DNA of 64,000 nucleotides from Ponticaulis profundi (GCF_042659465.1 NZ_JBHSSW010000066.1:310001-374000); one strand, 5' to 3'. Positions 44,760-53,955 are shown, counted from the stretch's first letter. Made by a program: numbers and translations. The notes: a model not told the origin generated them from the sequence alone.

Positions 44760-44859
44760 TCGTTTTGTTAGACATAAGCACAGACCAAGACGTGGTTGAG
44801 CCCGTCTTGTCTTTGTGTCCTTCTTGAAACTCGCCGGCCCTCGGGCCGGCGTTTTTTTC
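44760..44859 (+). ncRNA. possible structured RNA ending in a terminator
   Basis: The 243 bp gap between the histidine phosphatase and the CoA-transferase pair contains a stem (CAAGACG at 44786-44792 with CGTCTTG at 44803-44809, extended imperfectly by flanking CACAGA/TCTTTGTG) followed by a strong terminator hairpin. It could be an sRNA, a leader attenuator, or simply the 3' end of the upstream transcript. No known family was recognised. Confidence 0.3.
44832..44859 (+). terminator. strong intrinsic terminator
   Basis: CGCCGGCCC at 44832-44840, loop TC, GGGCCGGCG at 44843-44851, then seven T. It ends transcription about 120 bp after the histidine phosphatase gene and before the CoA-transferase genes. 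Confidence 0.9.
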
Positions 44860-44954
44860 TACCGCTATGATATTCAACAGGTGTTGAAAAACGGCTAGTG
44901 ATCCGACATGTTGCCGCCAACAATGATGAAGGATACCGGAGGGACTGTTTTCGC

Positions 44955-45659
44955 ATGAACAAATTATACTCAGACGCCAAAGCTTCTTTGGACGGGCTGC
45001 TGTTTGATGGCATGACCATCATGTCAGGCGGTTTCGGACTTTGCGGCATTCCCGAGCTGCTGATCGCGGCCATTCGCGACTCAGGTGTCAAAGACCTGAC
45101 GATCATTTCCAACAATGCGGGTGTCGATGACTTCGGTCTCGGCTTGCTGCTCGAAACGCGCCAGATCAAAAAAATGATCTCGTCCTATGTCGGTGAGAAC
45201 AAAGAGTTCGAACGCCAGTATCTGAATGGCGAACTCGAACTCGAATTTAATCCGCAGGGTACGCTGGCTGAACGTTGCCGCGCTGGCGGCGCTGGTATTC
45301 CAGGCTTCTATACCAAAACCGGTGTGGGAACGATGGTTGCGGACGGCAAAGAACACAAAGAATTCAACGGCGAGACCTATATTCTTGAAACCGGGCTGGT
45401 TGCAGACCTGTCGATCATCAAAGCCTGGAAAGGCGACGCACAGGGCAATCTGATCTATAATAAAACCGCGCTCAATTTTAATCACGATATGGCAACAGCC
45501 GGAAAAGTGACGATTGCGGAAGTTGAAGAAATTGTACCCGTCGGAACCTTCGATCCAGCCAACATTCACACGCCTGGTATCTTCATCCAGCGCCTGATCT
45601 CGGGTCCGCACGAGAAACGAATCGAAAAAGTCACAACACGCAAGCGCGAGGAGGCGTAA
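44955..45659 (+). CDS. scoA: 3-oxoacid CoA-transferase subunit A
   Basis: A 234-residue alpha subunit that, with the next gene product, moves CoA between succinyl-CoA and acetoacetate or another 3-oxoacid. The N-terminal KASLDGLLFDGMTIMSGGF and GGFGLCGIPE glycine motif are typical, and the C-terminus EEIVPVGTFDPANIHTPGIFIQRL fits the SCOT family. ATG 44955 follows a GGAGGG site. It is 2 bp before subunit B. Confidence 0.93.
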   Translation: MNKLYSDAKASLDGLLFDGMTIMSGGFGLCGIPELLIAAIRDSGVKDLTIISNNAGVDDFGLGLLLETRQIKKMISSYVGENKEFERQYLNGELELEFNPQGTLAERCRAGGAGIPGFYTKTGVGTMVADGKEHKEFNGETYILETGLVADLSIIKAWKGDAQGNLIYNKTALNFNHDMATAGKVTIAEVEEIVPVGTFDPANIHTPGIFIQRLISGPHEKRIEKVTTRKREEA

Positions 45660-45661
45660 CC

Positions 45662-46288
45662 ATGCCATGGACACGTGACGAAGTTGCTGCGCGCGCCGCT
45701 CAGGAGCTCGAAGACGGATTCTATGTCAATCTCGGCATTGGCATTCCGACACTCGTATCGAACTATATTCCCGACGGCATGGACGTAACGCTCCAGTCGG
45801 AGAACGGTATGCTAGGCATGGGCGCTTTTCCTTTCGAAGGAGAAGAAGACCCAGACGTGATTAACGCGGGTAAACAGACAATAACCGAACTGGACCGTAC
45901 GTCTTACTTCACGTCTTCAACCAGCTTTTCCATGATCCGGGGCGGTCACATCAATCTGGCTATTCTCGGTGCGATGGAAGTCGCTGAGAATGGTGACCTT
46001 GCGAACTGGATGATTCCCGGAAAGCTCGTGAAAGGCATGGGCGGAGCGATGGACCTGGTTGCTGGTGTGAAACGCATTGTTGTTGTGATGGATCACACGA
46101 ACAAAGCGGGCGAAACCAAGCTTCTGAAAGCCTGCACGCTCCCCCTGACAGGCACCGGCGTCGTTGATCGCATCATCACCGATCTTGGCGTGTTCGACGT
46201 TGTCGAAGGTGGCCTGAAAATAGTAGAGGTCGCTCCCGGCGTCACAGAAGACGAAATCCGCGAGAAAACCGAAGCGACGCTCGTTTAA
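45662..46288 (+). CDS. scoB: 3-oxoacid CoA-transferase subunit B
   Basis: A 208-residue beta subunit. The catalytic glutamate lies in the conserved SENGMLGMG motif, and GIGIPTLVSNYIPDGMDV plus VVMDHTNKAGETKLLKACTLPLTG are standard. It is convergent with the DUF2126 gene, sharing a long hairpin. Confidence 0.95.
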   Translation: MPWTRDEVAARAAQELEDGFYVNLGIGIPTLVSNYIPDGMDVTLQSENGMLGMGAFPFEGEEDPDVINAGKQTITELDRTSYFTSSTSFSMIRGGHINLAILGAMEVAENGDLANWMIPGKLVKGMGGAMDLVAGVKRIVVVMDHTNKAGETKLLKACTLPLTGTGVVDRIITDLGVFDVVEGGLKIVEVAPGVTEDEIREKTEATLV

Positions 46289-46298
46289 AAACAGTTCC

Positions 46299-46328
46299 GA
46301 TCTGCGCTGGTTAGCTCCAGCGCAGATC
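46299..46328. terminator. long hairpin between convergent scoB and the DUF2126 gene
   Basis: GATCTGCGCTGG at 46299-46310 and CCAGCGCAGATC at 46317-46328 form a perfect 12 bp stem with a 6-base loop. The DUF2126 stop codon lies in the loop. On the minus strand a T run follows, so it ends that gene; it may serve scoB too. Confidence 0.75.
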
Positions 46329-49300
46329 AAGCGTGTTCGGGAAACGTGGGTCCTGATGGATATATCTCGGTACGAAATGGCCTGGCGTATGTCCATTCGG
46401 ATTGAAAGCGGCGATTCGGCGGCCTTCCGCCTCCAGCGCATTGACAGGCCGCGTTTCGAAATTGCGACCGCCCGGATGCGCCGGATAATAGGTACATCCT
46501 CCGATCGATCGACCAAGTCGAGGATCATATAGATCAAACACCAGCGGTCCATGCGGGAAGATCGTTGGATGCAGGCAGGACGCTGGTAGCCACGTTCGAT
46601 ACCGGACGCCTGAGAACTGCGAACCACTCAGTTCATCAAAGCGAAGCGGAACGACCACGCCGTTGCAAAGCAGCTGCTTGTGATGGAGGTCCCCTTCGAC
46701 CTTTACTTCGATACGCTCCATAGATGAGTCCACGAACCGTGTCGTACCACCAACGGCACCTTCCTCACCCAGAACGTTCCACTGCTCGAGCGCATGGCGC
46801 AGTTCGATCGTCAAGCCATCGTACCGGACCTTGCCGATCCATGGGAAGCGAAATTCAAAATGTGCCTCGAACCAGCTCGGATCGATTACAACGCCTGTGC
46901 CCTCGCTGACCTCCTGAATGACAGCCTTCAGATCGCGCCAAAGAATGTGGGGCAGCATATACTTGTCGTTCAGGTCAGTGCCATGAGGCTTCAACGGAGC
47001 GGTGTACGGCGTGGTCCAGAACCAGGCGATCAAGGCCCTTAGAAGCAATTGCTGCGCAAGGTTCATCTCTGAGTGCGGAGGCATTTCAAAACTGCGGAAC
47101 TCGACGAGGCCCAACCGCCCGGTCGGTCCATCCGGCGAATAGAGCTTATCGATGCAGATCTCAGATCTATGCGTATTGCCCGTCACATCTACCATTAGAT
47201 GGCGCAGCACACGATCAACCAGCCAGGGCGGAGCATATTGCCCCTGTGCAGGTAATTGCTTGAGCGCCAGTTCCATCTCATAGAGTTGGTCATGACGTGC
47301 TTCATCAATTCGAGGCGCCTGACTGGTGGGGCCGATGAAAGTACCCGCGAAGAAATAGCTGAGCGCAGGATGGTGCTGCCAATAGCGGATGATCGAGCCA
47401 AGGAGATCCGGGCGACGCAGGAACGGGCTGTCATTTGGTGAGGCACCGCCGACGACCAGATGCGCGCCGCCGCCAGAACCGGTTGGGCGTCCATTGATCA
47501 GGAAGGAAGAAGAATCGAGACCGCAACGTCTTGCTTCTTCATAGAGCGTCTTGGTCAGATGAGATAAATCTTCCCAATTCGATGTTGGATGAACATTGAC
47601 CTCAATCACGCCCGGATCCGGAGTTACCTTAATCTCACTGATACGTGGATCACGCGGTGGAGGATAACCTTCCAGACGAACCGGCAAGCCTGTCATTTGA
47701 GACGCTTCTTCAACGGCCGAAATCAGATCAATATAAGCTTCCGCAGAGTAGACGGGCGGAAGAAACACACACAGATGCCCGTCGCGATGTTCGACGGAAA
47801 GCGCTGTTCGAATGCCAGCCTGAATATAATCACGTTCCGGCTCTCGCTTGGAGGTCCATACGGTCTCCATCTCCGGCGAGGCGGTTTCGCTCTGTTGTTT
47901 CGGTACTGCGCCCCTTGAGCCCGAAGATGGCAACGGCCCTTGAATATCGAATGGATCGATTGGAATCAGGCCGGGATAAAGAATCGGATCAAGCTCCGGC
48001 AAGGACTGCAATGGTAGCCGGAAGCCTGCCGGGCTGTCGCCCGGGATCAGGAAGAGTTTGTCACGCCGCGATCTCCAGATTTCAGACATCCAGTCAAACG
48101 AACGCCCCCGAGCATTTCTGGCCTGATTGGCCTGAACCGGAATTACGAACCCCTTTGGTTTCCCAATGCCTTGCTCAAACACACGGGCGAGGGCGCGGCG
48201 TTCCTCGGATTTCTTGAGCTTCGGGTCGGTTGGTTCAATATTTATCGGAAGCTTTGCTTCTCCCATAATATACTCGGCTGGATCTTCGAAGATTGGCTGT
48301 GCGCAATCGATCGAAAGATCGAGCCGGTCTGCAATCGCATGAGCCAGTGCCTCAGCCTCGGCCGGCCCGTTTTGAGCCGGAGCTGATTCCTGCTGGATCA
48401 GGCTGTCATTCTTCCACAGAGGCTCCCCATCATTTCGCCAGTACAAGGCAAATGCCCAGCGCGGCAGAGGTTCACCCGGATACCATTTGCCCTGTCCGTG
48501 AGTCAGCAGGCCGTTCGGCGCAAAACGGGTTTTGAGGCGTCGAATGAGATTATCCGCGTAAGTGCGCTTCGTAGGACCGACGGCATCAACCGTCCATTCG
48601 GGTGCGTCCCGGTCGATCTCAGCAACAAATGTCGGCTCTCCGCCCATTGTCAGACGAACATCATGTTCGTTCAGAATGTCATCGATTTGCAGACCAGCGA
48701 TGTGGATGGCCTTTGACTGAGATTCCGTGACCGGCTTCGAGTGCCGCGGCGGATCAATCAACCGCTCGACTTTCATCTCGAAATCAAACTCAACCTCACA
48801 CGGCTCAAGTCCGCCCGAAATTGGCGCTGCTGAAGATGGAACCGGTGTAGCAGCGAGTGGGATGTGCCCCTCGCTGGCAAACAGGCCCGATGTCGGGTCC
48901 AGACCAATCCAGCCTGCACCAGGCACATACACTTCAACCCATGCATGAAGGTCGGTGAAGTCTTCTTCCGGACCGGATGGACCGGAAATGGAGGCCATGT
49001 CAGCGGTCAATTGAACCAGATAGCCAGATACGAAACGCGATGCCACACCAAGGTCTCTGAAGATGTTTGCCAGCAACCAGCTTGAATCGCGGCAAGAGCC
49101 TTTCTTCAGTGTCAGCGTTTCTTCCGGGTCCTGAACTCCAGGTTCCATCCGGATCACATAGTCGATTTCACTTTCGACCATCTGGTTCAACGCAACAAGC
49201 GCATCAACGGTCGAAAGTTTGTCCTTCTTGCTCCCTTTCCACAGGATGCGCGCCGCTTCCAGAAAGGCTTTATAACGCTCGCCCGCCCCATAGGACTTCA

Positions 49301-49652
49301 GATATGGTCTCAGGTCTTTTTTGATATCCGCATCGTATTTGAAAGGTGCGGTCTGGGCGCTTTCCTCGAGAAAGAAGTCAAACGGATTGATCGCGATCAT
49401 GTCGGCGACCACATCAATCTCAACTGAGAATTCTTTTGTTTTTTCAGGGATCACAACGCGGGCAAGGTAGTTGCCGAACGGGTCCTGTTGCCAGTTGATG
49501 AAGTGCTCTTTCGGAGTCACGATCTGGCTGTAGCTCACAATGGGTGTGCGACAGTGAGGGGCAGGGCGAAGTCGAATGACCTGAGGTCCCATCATCACAG
49601 GGCGATCATAGGAGTAAGCGGTGCGGTGTGTCAGTCCAATGCGTATGCTCAT
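46311..49652 (-). CDS. transglutaminase-like / DUF2126 protein of the Anbu locus
   Basis: A 1113-residue protein. An N-terminal beta domain and transglutaminase core (triad Cys187 in KKGSCRDSSW, His236 in DLHAWVE, Asp252 in GLDPTSG) are followed from about residue 340 by DUF2126 (LTMGGEPTFVAEIDRD; PTGSGGGAHLVVGG; SPTGRLGLVEFRSFEMPPH), which has been linked to amidoligase-type folds. It is predicted to hydrolyse or form peptide bonds on an unknown peptide. In other genomes this gene sits with the ATP-grasp, alpha-E and Anbu genes as here; it is transcribed divergently. Confidence 0.92.
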   Translation of the reverse strand: MSIRIGLTHRTAYSYDRPVMMGPQVIRLRPAPHCRTPIVSYSQIVTPKEHFINWQQDPFGNYLARVVIPEKTKEFSVEIDVVADMIAINPFDFFLEESAQTAPFKYDADIKKDLRPYLKSYGAGERYKAFLEAARILWKGSKKDKLSTVDALVALNQMVESEIDYVIRMEPGVQDPEETLTLKKGSCRDSSWLLANIFRDLGVASRFVSGYLVQLTADMASISGPSGPEEDFTDLHAWVEVYVPGAGWIGLDPTSGLFASEGHIPLAATPVPSSAAPISGGLEPCEVEFDFEMKVERLIDPPRHSKPVTESQSKAIHIAGLQIDDILNEHDVRLTMGGEPTFVAEIDRDAPEWTVDAVGPTKRTYADNLIRRLKTRFAPNGLLTHGQGKWYPGEPLPRWAFALYWRNDGEPLWKNDSLIQQESAPAQNGPAEAEALAHAIADRLDLSIDCAQPIFEDPAEYIMGEAKLPINIEPTDPKLKKSEERRALARVFEQGIGKPKGFVIPVQANQARNARGRSFDWMSEIWRSRRDKLFLIPGDSPAGFRLPLQSLPELDPILYPGLIPIDPFDIQGPLPSSGSRGAVPKQQSETASPEMETVWTSKREPERDYIQAGIRTALSVEHRDGHLCVFLPPVYSAEAYIDLISAVEEASQMTGLPVRLEGYPPPRDPRISEIKVTPDPGVIEVNVHPTSNWEDLSHLTKTLYEEARRCGLDSSSFLINGRPTGSGGGAHLVVGGASPNDSPFLRRPDLLGSIIRYWQHHPALSYFFAGTFIGPTSQAPRIDEARHDQLYEMELALKQLPAQGQYAPPWLVDRVLRHLMVDVTGNTHRSEICIDKLYSPDGPTGRLGLVEFRSFEMPPHSEMNLAQQLLLRALIAWFWTTPYTAPLKPHGTDLNDKYMLPHILWRDLKAVIQEVSEGTGVVIDPSWFEAHFEFRFPWIGKVRYDGLTIELRHALEQWNVLGEEGAVGGTTRFVDSSMERIEVKVEGDLHHKQLLCNGVVVPLRFDELSGSQFSGVRYRTWLPASCLHPTIFPHGPLVFDLYDPRLGRSIGGCTYYPAHPGGRNFETRPVNALEAEGRRIAAFNPNGHTPGHFVPRYIHQDPRFPNTLDLRWS

Positions 49653-49675
49653 GCATAATCGCTAGCGCTGGAATC

Positions 49676-49777
49676 ATGACAGCTGCAACCAAAACAATCA
49701 CTTTCCTGAATTTTTTTGCATTGCTGGCTTTGTTCGTGGCGCTGACCATGTCAGCGTGCTTGAAAATCCGAAGGTGA
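49676..49777 (+). CDS. 33-residue lipobox microprotein before the ATP-grasp gene
   Basis: An ATG at 49676 opens a 33-codon frame ending with TGA at 49775-49777, one base before the upstream GTG of the ATP-grasp frame and 18 bases before its ATG. It encodes a short polar start (MTAATKTITFLNFF), a hydrophobic core and a lipobox TMSAC at residues 25-29, then LKIRR. If processed it would leave a six-residue basic lipopeptide, or it may stay as a membrane peptide. There is no clear ribosome site and it could be a chance frame. Confidence 0.4.
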   Translation: MTAATKTITFLNFFALLALFVALTMSACLKIRR

Positions 49778-49795
49778 GTGGGAAGAGCGTATTAT

Positions 49796-51205
49796 ATGTT
49801 TGATGAAATGTCTCATAATGGGGTTCTTCGGTCCGGCTATGAACGCATTGCCGACTGGATAGCGAAAACGCCTCATGAAGACCTCGTGCGTGCCTCTGCG
49901 GAAGCTGAAACCTTGTTTCGACGGATTGGCATCACCTTCGCAGTTTATGGTGAGGGCGGTGATCCGGAACGATTAATTCCCTTCGACCTGATCCCACGTA
50001 TCTTTTCTGCCAGCGAATGGGAGACTATGGAAGCCGGCGTCATTCAGCGTGCCAGAGCCCTGAATGCCTTTATCCAGGACGTCTATAATGATGGGCGCAT
50101 CATTGCGGAACGGATCGTTCCGCAAGAGTTCATCTTTGGAAATGAAGCGTTCGAGCCCGTCATGAAGGGCGTTGCTGTCCCGAAGAACGTGTATTCACAC
50201 ATCTCCGGAATTGATGTCATCCGAACAAGCGATGACGGCTTTTATGTGCTTGAGGATAATTGCCGGACACCTTCCGGTGTTTCCTATGTTCTGGAAAACC
50301 GGCGCATGATGACCCGCTTGTTCCCCGATCTCTTTGCATCGGGCGACATCGCGCCCGTCGATACCTATCCAGACCTTCTGCGTCAGACCATGGAAAGTGT
50401 GGCTCCAGCCGATACCACCGGCTCACCGAACTGCGTGATCCTGACACCTGGTCACTTCAACAGCGCTTATTACGAACACTCTTTCCTCGCCGATGAAATG
50501 GGTATTCCGCTCGTTGAGGGAACGGACCTGTTCGTCGAAGATGACAAGGTTTACATGCGAACGACACGTGGCCCGGAAAGGGTTCACGTCATCTATCGCA
50601 GGATCGATGATGCATTTCTTGATCCGCTCCAGTTCCGACCCGAGTCTGTGCTCGGCGTACCTGGACTCATGAAATCGTATCTTGCAGGCGGCGTGACGAT
50701 CATCAATGCGCCTGGAACTGGCGTCGCAGATGACAAAGCCATCTACTGCTATGTTGAGGATATGATCCGCTTCTATCTCAGCGAAGAGCCAATTCTGAAG
50801 AATGTCGAAACATGGAAATGCAGCGATCCTGCTCAACTCAGTCATGTGCTCGACAATATCGGCGAGCTCGTGGTCAAGGAAGTTCATGGATCAGGCGGTT
50901 ATGGCATGTTGATTGGACCAAAATCTACCAAGGAAGAGCAGGAAGCATACGCAGCACGCGTGAAGGCCAATCCTGCCGGTTTCATTGCCCAGCCAACCCT
51001 ATCGCTTTCCACCTGTCCGACATTGGTGGAAGAAGGCGTCGCGCCTCGTCACGTTGATTTCCGACCTTTCGTACTGTCGGGAGAAACGGTTCAGGTGACA
51101 CCAGGCGGGCTGACCCGTGTTGCGCTTCGCGAAGGCTCTCTGGTTGTTAATTCAAGCCAGGGCGGCGGCGTGAAAGACACTTGGGTACTGACGGAGACAA
51201 ACTGA
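49796..51205 (+). CDS. circularly permuted ATP-grasp protein of the Anbu locus
   Basis: A protein of about 469 residues of the type 2 circularly permuted ATP-grasp family. Recognisable are QRARALNAFIQDVYNDGRI, the nucleotide segment DGFYVLEDNCRTPSGVSYVLENRRMM and VKEVHGSGGYGMLIGP. It should ligate an amino group to a carboxylate using ATP, acting on an unknown peptide or glycan substrate. ATG 49796 is chosen over the GTG 49778. It is 1 bp before the alpha-E gene and probably an operon with it. Confidence 0.92.
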   Translation: MFDEMSHNGVLRSGYERIADWIAKTPHEDLVRASAEAETLFRRIGITFAVYGEGGDPERLIPFDLIPRIFSASEWETMEAGVIQRARALNAFIQDVYNDGRIIAERIVPQEFIFGNEAFEPVMKGVAVPKNVYSHISGIDVIRTSDDGFYVLEDNCRTPSGVSYVLENRRMMTRLFPDLFASGDIAPVDTYPDLLRQTMESVAPADTTGSPNCVILTPGHFNSAYYEHSFLADEMGIPLVEGTDLFVEDDKVYMRTTRGPERVHVIYRRIDDAFLDPLQFRPESVLGVPGLMKSYLAGGVTIINAPGTGVADDKAIYCYVEDMIRFYLSEEPILKNVETWKCSDPAQLSHVLDNIGELVVKEVHGSGGYGMLIGPKSTKEEQEAYAARVKANPAGFIAQPTLSLSTCPTLVEEGVAPRHVDFRPFVLSGETVQVTPGGLTRVALREGSLVVNSSQGGGVKDTWVLTETN

Positions 51206-51206
51206 T

Positions 51207-52229
51207 ATGTTGAGCCGAGTTGCAGAAAATCTTTTCTGGATTGCGCGCTCCGTTGAGCGCGCAGACAATGTCGCCCGATTGATTGATACGGCGCGCCGTA
51301 TGGTGACGCTTCCGAATAAGACAGGTCGTGATCTCTCGAATGAGTGGTCTTCCATTCTGATTGCCGCAGGTGCGAGCACCACGTTCCAGGGTGACCTCGA
51401 TGGCGCGACACGTGAGCAAACAATCGAACACCTGGTCGCGGATCCAACCAACCCGTCGAGCATTTATAACAGCATTAAAAACGCCCGCGAAAACGCTCGC
51501 GCCATTCGCTTCGGCCTGACGTCTGAAGTTTGGAGCAGCCTCAACACGGCATGGAATGAACTACCGCATCAGATCGCAAGCCTCCGCGCACGAAAATCCT
51601 ATCTCGCCGACTTTGTCGATTGGGTGAAAACCACTCAAGCCCAATATCGCGGCTCCGTAGAGGGTACGATGGTGCGAGACGACAGTCTGGAGTTCCTTCG
51701 CCTGGGAAGTCATATCGAGCGCGCTGATGCCACCGCACGTATTCTCGACGTGAAATATCACGTTCTGCTGCCATCTCTCGGAGAGATCGGTGGAACGCTC
51801 GACCAGTATCAATGGGTTTCATTGTTGCAAGCGGTCGGAGTGCAACGCGCTTACCACTTTGTGACGCGCTCGGACGTTTCGCGGAAAGGCGTTGCAAGCT
51901 TCCTGATACAGAACGAATTCAATCCGCGCTCAATGGCTTATTGTACCTTCCGGCTTGTGTCTTCACTCGAGGCACTGGGACAGATTTACGGCAAGGAGCC
52001 TCCCGCCACACAGACGGCGCGCAACACATTGCAGGCTTTGCGTACCGTCGATATCGACGCCGTTCTCGATAAAGGACTGCACGAGTATCTGACGGATTTC
52101 ATTGTCGGAAACGCAGGCCTTGCAGGCGGAATCGCGCATGACTTCGCTTTTGTGCCATCCGATCCCGTGCCTGCCTATGAACCACCAGAGGACAAAGTGG
52201 GTCGGCAGACGCAAATACAGACGTCTTAG
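51207..52229 (+). CDS. alpha-E domain protein of the Anbu locus
   Basis: A 340-residue all-helical protein that opens LSRVAENLFWIARSVERADNVARLID and carries HIERADATARIL, typical of the alpha-E family. It always lies beside the ATP-grasp gene; its role is unknown, perhaps substrate or complex scaffolding. It follows the ATP-grasp stop at once and is 135 bp before the Anbu gene. Confidence 0.93.
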   Translation: MLSRVAENLFWIARSVERADNVARLIDTARRMVTLPNKTGRDLSNEWSSILIAAGASTTFQGDLDGATREQTIEHLVADPTNPSSIYNSIKNARENARAIRFGLTSEVWSSLNTAWNELPHQIASLRARKSYLADFVDWVKTTQAQYRGSVEGTMVRDDSLEFLRLGSHIERADATARILDVKYHVLLPSLGEIGGTLDQYQWVSLLQAVGVQRAYHFVTRSDVSRKGVASFLIQNEFNPRSMAYCTFRLVSSLEALGQIYGKEPPATQTARNTLQALRTVDIDAVLDKGLHEYLTDFIVGNAGLAGGIAHDFAFVPSDPVPAYEPPEDKVGRQTQIQTS

Positions 52230-52364
52230 AGGCAAACGTTCCGGCTCTGGACGAGAAGCAAGCGACAATTTCACAAAATAGTCGATGGAAAGCGAAAATA
52301 GCCCGTTCACAAAAGGGCGAAGCTGCGCTTTCTTCCGCACAAGATTGCATAAAAGGGGGTCTCT

Positions 52365-53096
52365 ATGACCTATTGTGTGGGCATTAAGCTGAACCAGGGG
52401 CTGGTTCTGCTCTCGGACACGCGCACCAACGCGGGCGTCGATAACATCTCAAAGGTCAAGAAGCTGTTCACCTGGCAGGTTCCCGGTGAGCGCATCATTT
52501 CCATGATGACCGCTGGCAATCTTGCCATCACTCAGGCTGTGATCAGTGAGATCAACGAGCGTATCGAAGCACCGAATCCAAACGAGCCCACCATCTTTTC
52601 TGCGCCGACCATGTTTGAAGTTGCCCAGGTTGTCGGTGACACCATGCGCAAAATTCAAAATCGCTATGGTCCTGGCTTGGCCGCACGAAATGTCGACTCC
52701 GGTGCAACTATCTTGGTTGCCGGACAACGTGTCGGCGGCGCACCGAGACTGTTTCTGGTCTATGCGGCTGGCAATTTCATCGAAGCGACCGAAGATTCCC
52801 CTTTCTTCCAGCTGGGTGAGCACAAATACGGCAAACCAATCCTCGACCGTGTCATCAACGTTGACACGGATATTCAGGACGGAGTCATCTGCGCCTTGTT
52901 ATCGATGGACTCGACGATCCGATCCAACCTGACGGTCGGGATGCCACTGGACCTTGCAGTTATTCGGACAGATTCGCTGGAGTTTGAGCAGATACGTCGC
53001 ATTGAGGCAGACGATCCGAAATTCTTTGAATTTTCGAACGCCTGGTCTAACGCGCTTCGCGAAGCCTTCAGCGAAATGAGAATGATGGACGTTTAG
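52365..53096 (+). CDS. Anbu-type proteasome-like peptidase
   Basis: A 243-residue protein homologous to the 20S proteasome beta subunit and HslV. Met removal would expose Thr2 as the N-terminal nucleophile (MTYCVGIKLNQG); Asp18 (SDTRTNAG) and Lys in SKVKKLF complete the usual Thr-Asp-Lys set. Anbu proteins assemble into ring-like particles; their substrate is unresolved. GGGGG is placed six bases before the ATG. The C-terminus is extended compared with HslV. It ends 5 bp from the convergent purU gene. Confidence 0.93.
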   Translation: MTYCVGIKLNQGLVLLSDTRTNAGVDNISKVKKLFTWQVPGERIISMMTAGNLAITQAVISEINERIEAPNPNEPTIFSAPTMFEVAQVVGDTMRKIQNRYGPGLAARNVDSGATILVAGQRVGGAPRLFLVYAAGNFIEATEDSPFFQLGEHKYGKPILDRVINVDTDIQDGVICALLSMDSTIRSNLTVGMPLDLAVIRTDSLEFEQIRRIEADDPKFFEFSNAWSNALREAFSEMRMMDV

Positions 53097-53100
53097 TCCA

Positions 53101-53955
53101 TCAGGACAGAACGACTGTTTTCATTCCGTTCAGGAAGACCCGGTTCTCAGCATAAGCTTTGACGGCACGTACAAGCGCTGCTGCTTCCAGCGACCGTCCC
53201 ATGGCAACAAAGTCTTCCGGTGAATGGGTGTGGTCTACATCCTGCGTGACCTGCGCAAGGATTGGGCCTTCATCGAGGTCCGCCGTCACAAAGTGGGCTG
53301 TCGCGCCGATCATCTTCACACCCCGCTGGTGTGCGCGATGATATGGACGTGCGCCTTTGAAGCTCGGCAAGAACGAGTGGTGGATGTTGATACATTTGCC
53401 CGCCAGCTTTTCGCAGGTCTCATTTGTGAGAATTTGCATGTAGCGCGCCAAAACCACAAGCTCTGCGCCGCTCTGCTCGATAATATCGAACATGGCGCGC
53501 TCTGCCGCTTCCTTCGTGTCAGCTGACACTGGCACGGTGTGAAATGGAAGGCCCCAGTGCTGCAGCTCCGGTGCAAGGTCCGGGTGGTTGGATAGAATTC
53601 CGACCGGCTCGATTGCCAGTTCGCCAGTGCGGGCGCCATACAGCAAAGCGTTTGCACAGTGATCGAGCTTGGACACCATGATCAGGGTTTTGATCTTGCG
53701 CGCCTCATCCAGTATTTGCCAGTCGGCCTCCAGTAAAACGCCAGTGTCGGCCAGGTCCTTTTCCAGCGCATCGAGAGAAAAGTCCTCACACTCGGGTTTG
53801 AAGGACAAACGCAGGAAGAAGGTTTGCGTCGCTGGATCACCAAATGAGCGAGAGCGGCTGATGAAGCAATGATGCTTCAACAATACGTTCGAGATCGCTG
53901 CAATAATGCCAGACCGGTCTTTGCAAGACAGTATGAGACGATAGGAATCAGCCAT
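53101..53955 (-). CDS. purU: formyltetrahydrofolate deformylase
   Basis: A 284-residue enzyme that releases formate from 10-formyl-THF, balancing one-carbon units. An N-terminal ACT-type domain (ILSCKDRSGIIAAISNVL) precedes the formyltransferase-like hydrolase domain with HHSFLPSFKGARPYHRAHQRGVKMIGATAHFV and the catalytic Asp in DLDEGPILAQ. It is divergent from galE. No other folate genes are nearby. Confidence 0.94.
   Translation of the reverse strand: MADSYRLILSCKDRSGIIAAISNVLLKHHCFISRSRSFGDPATQTFFLRLSFKPECEDFSLDALEKDLADTGVLLEADWQILDEARKIKTLIMVSKLDHCANALLYGARTGELAIEPVGILSNHPDLAPELQHWGLPFHTVPVSADTKEAAERAMFDIIEQSGAELVVLARYMQILTNETCEKLAGKCINIHHSFLPSFKGARPYHRAHQRGVKMIGATAHFVTADLDEGPILAQVTQDVDHTHSPEDFVAMGRSLEAAALVRAVKAYAENRVFLNGMKTVVLS

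Noticed and set aside
53087..53110. Short dyad TGGAC/GTCCA at the Anbu-purU junction as terminator
   Set aside because: Only 5 bp with no T run; too weak to list.
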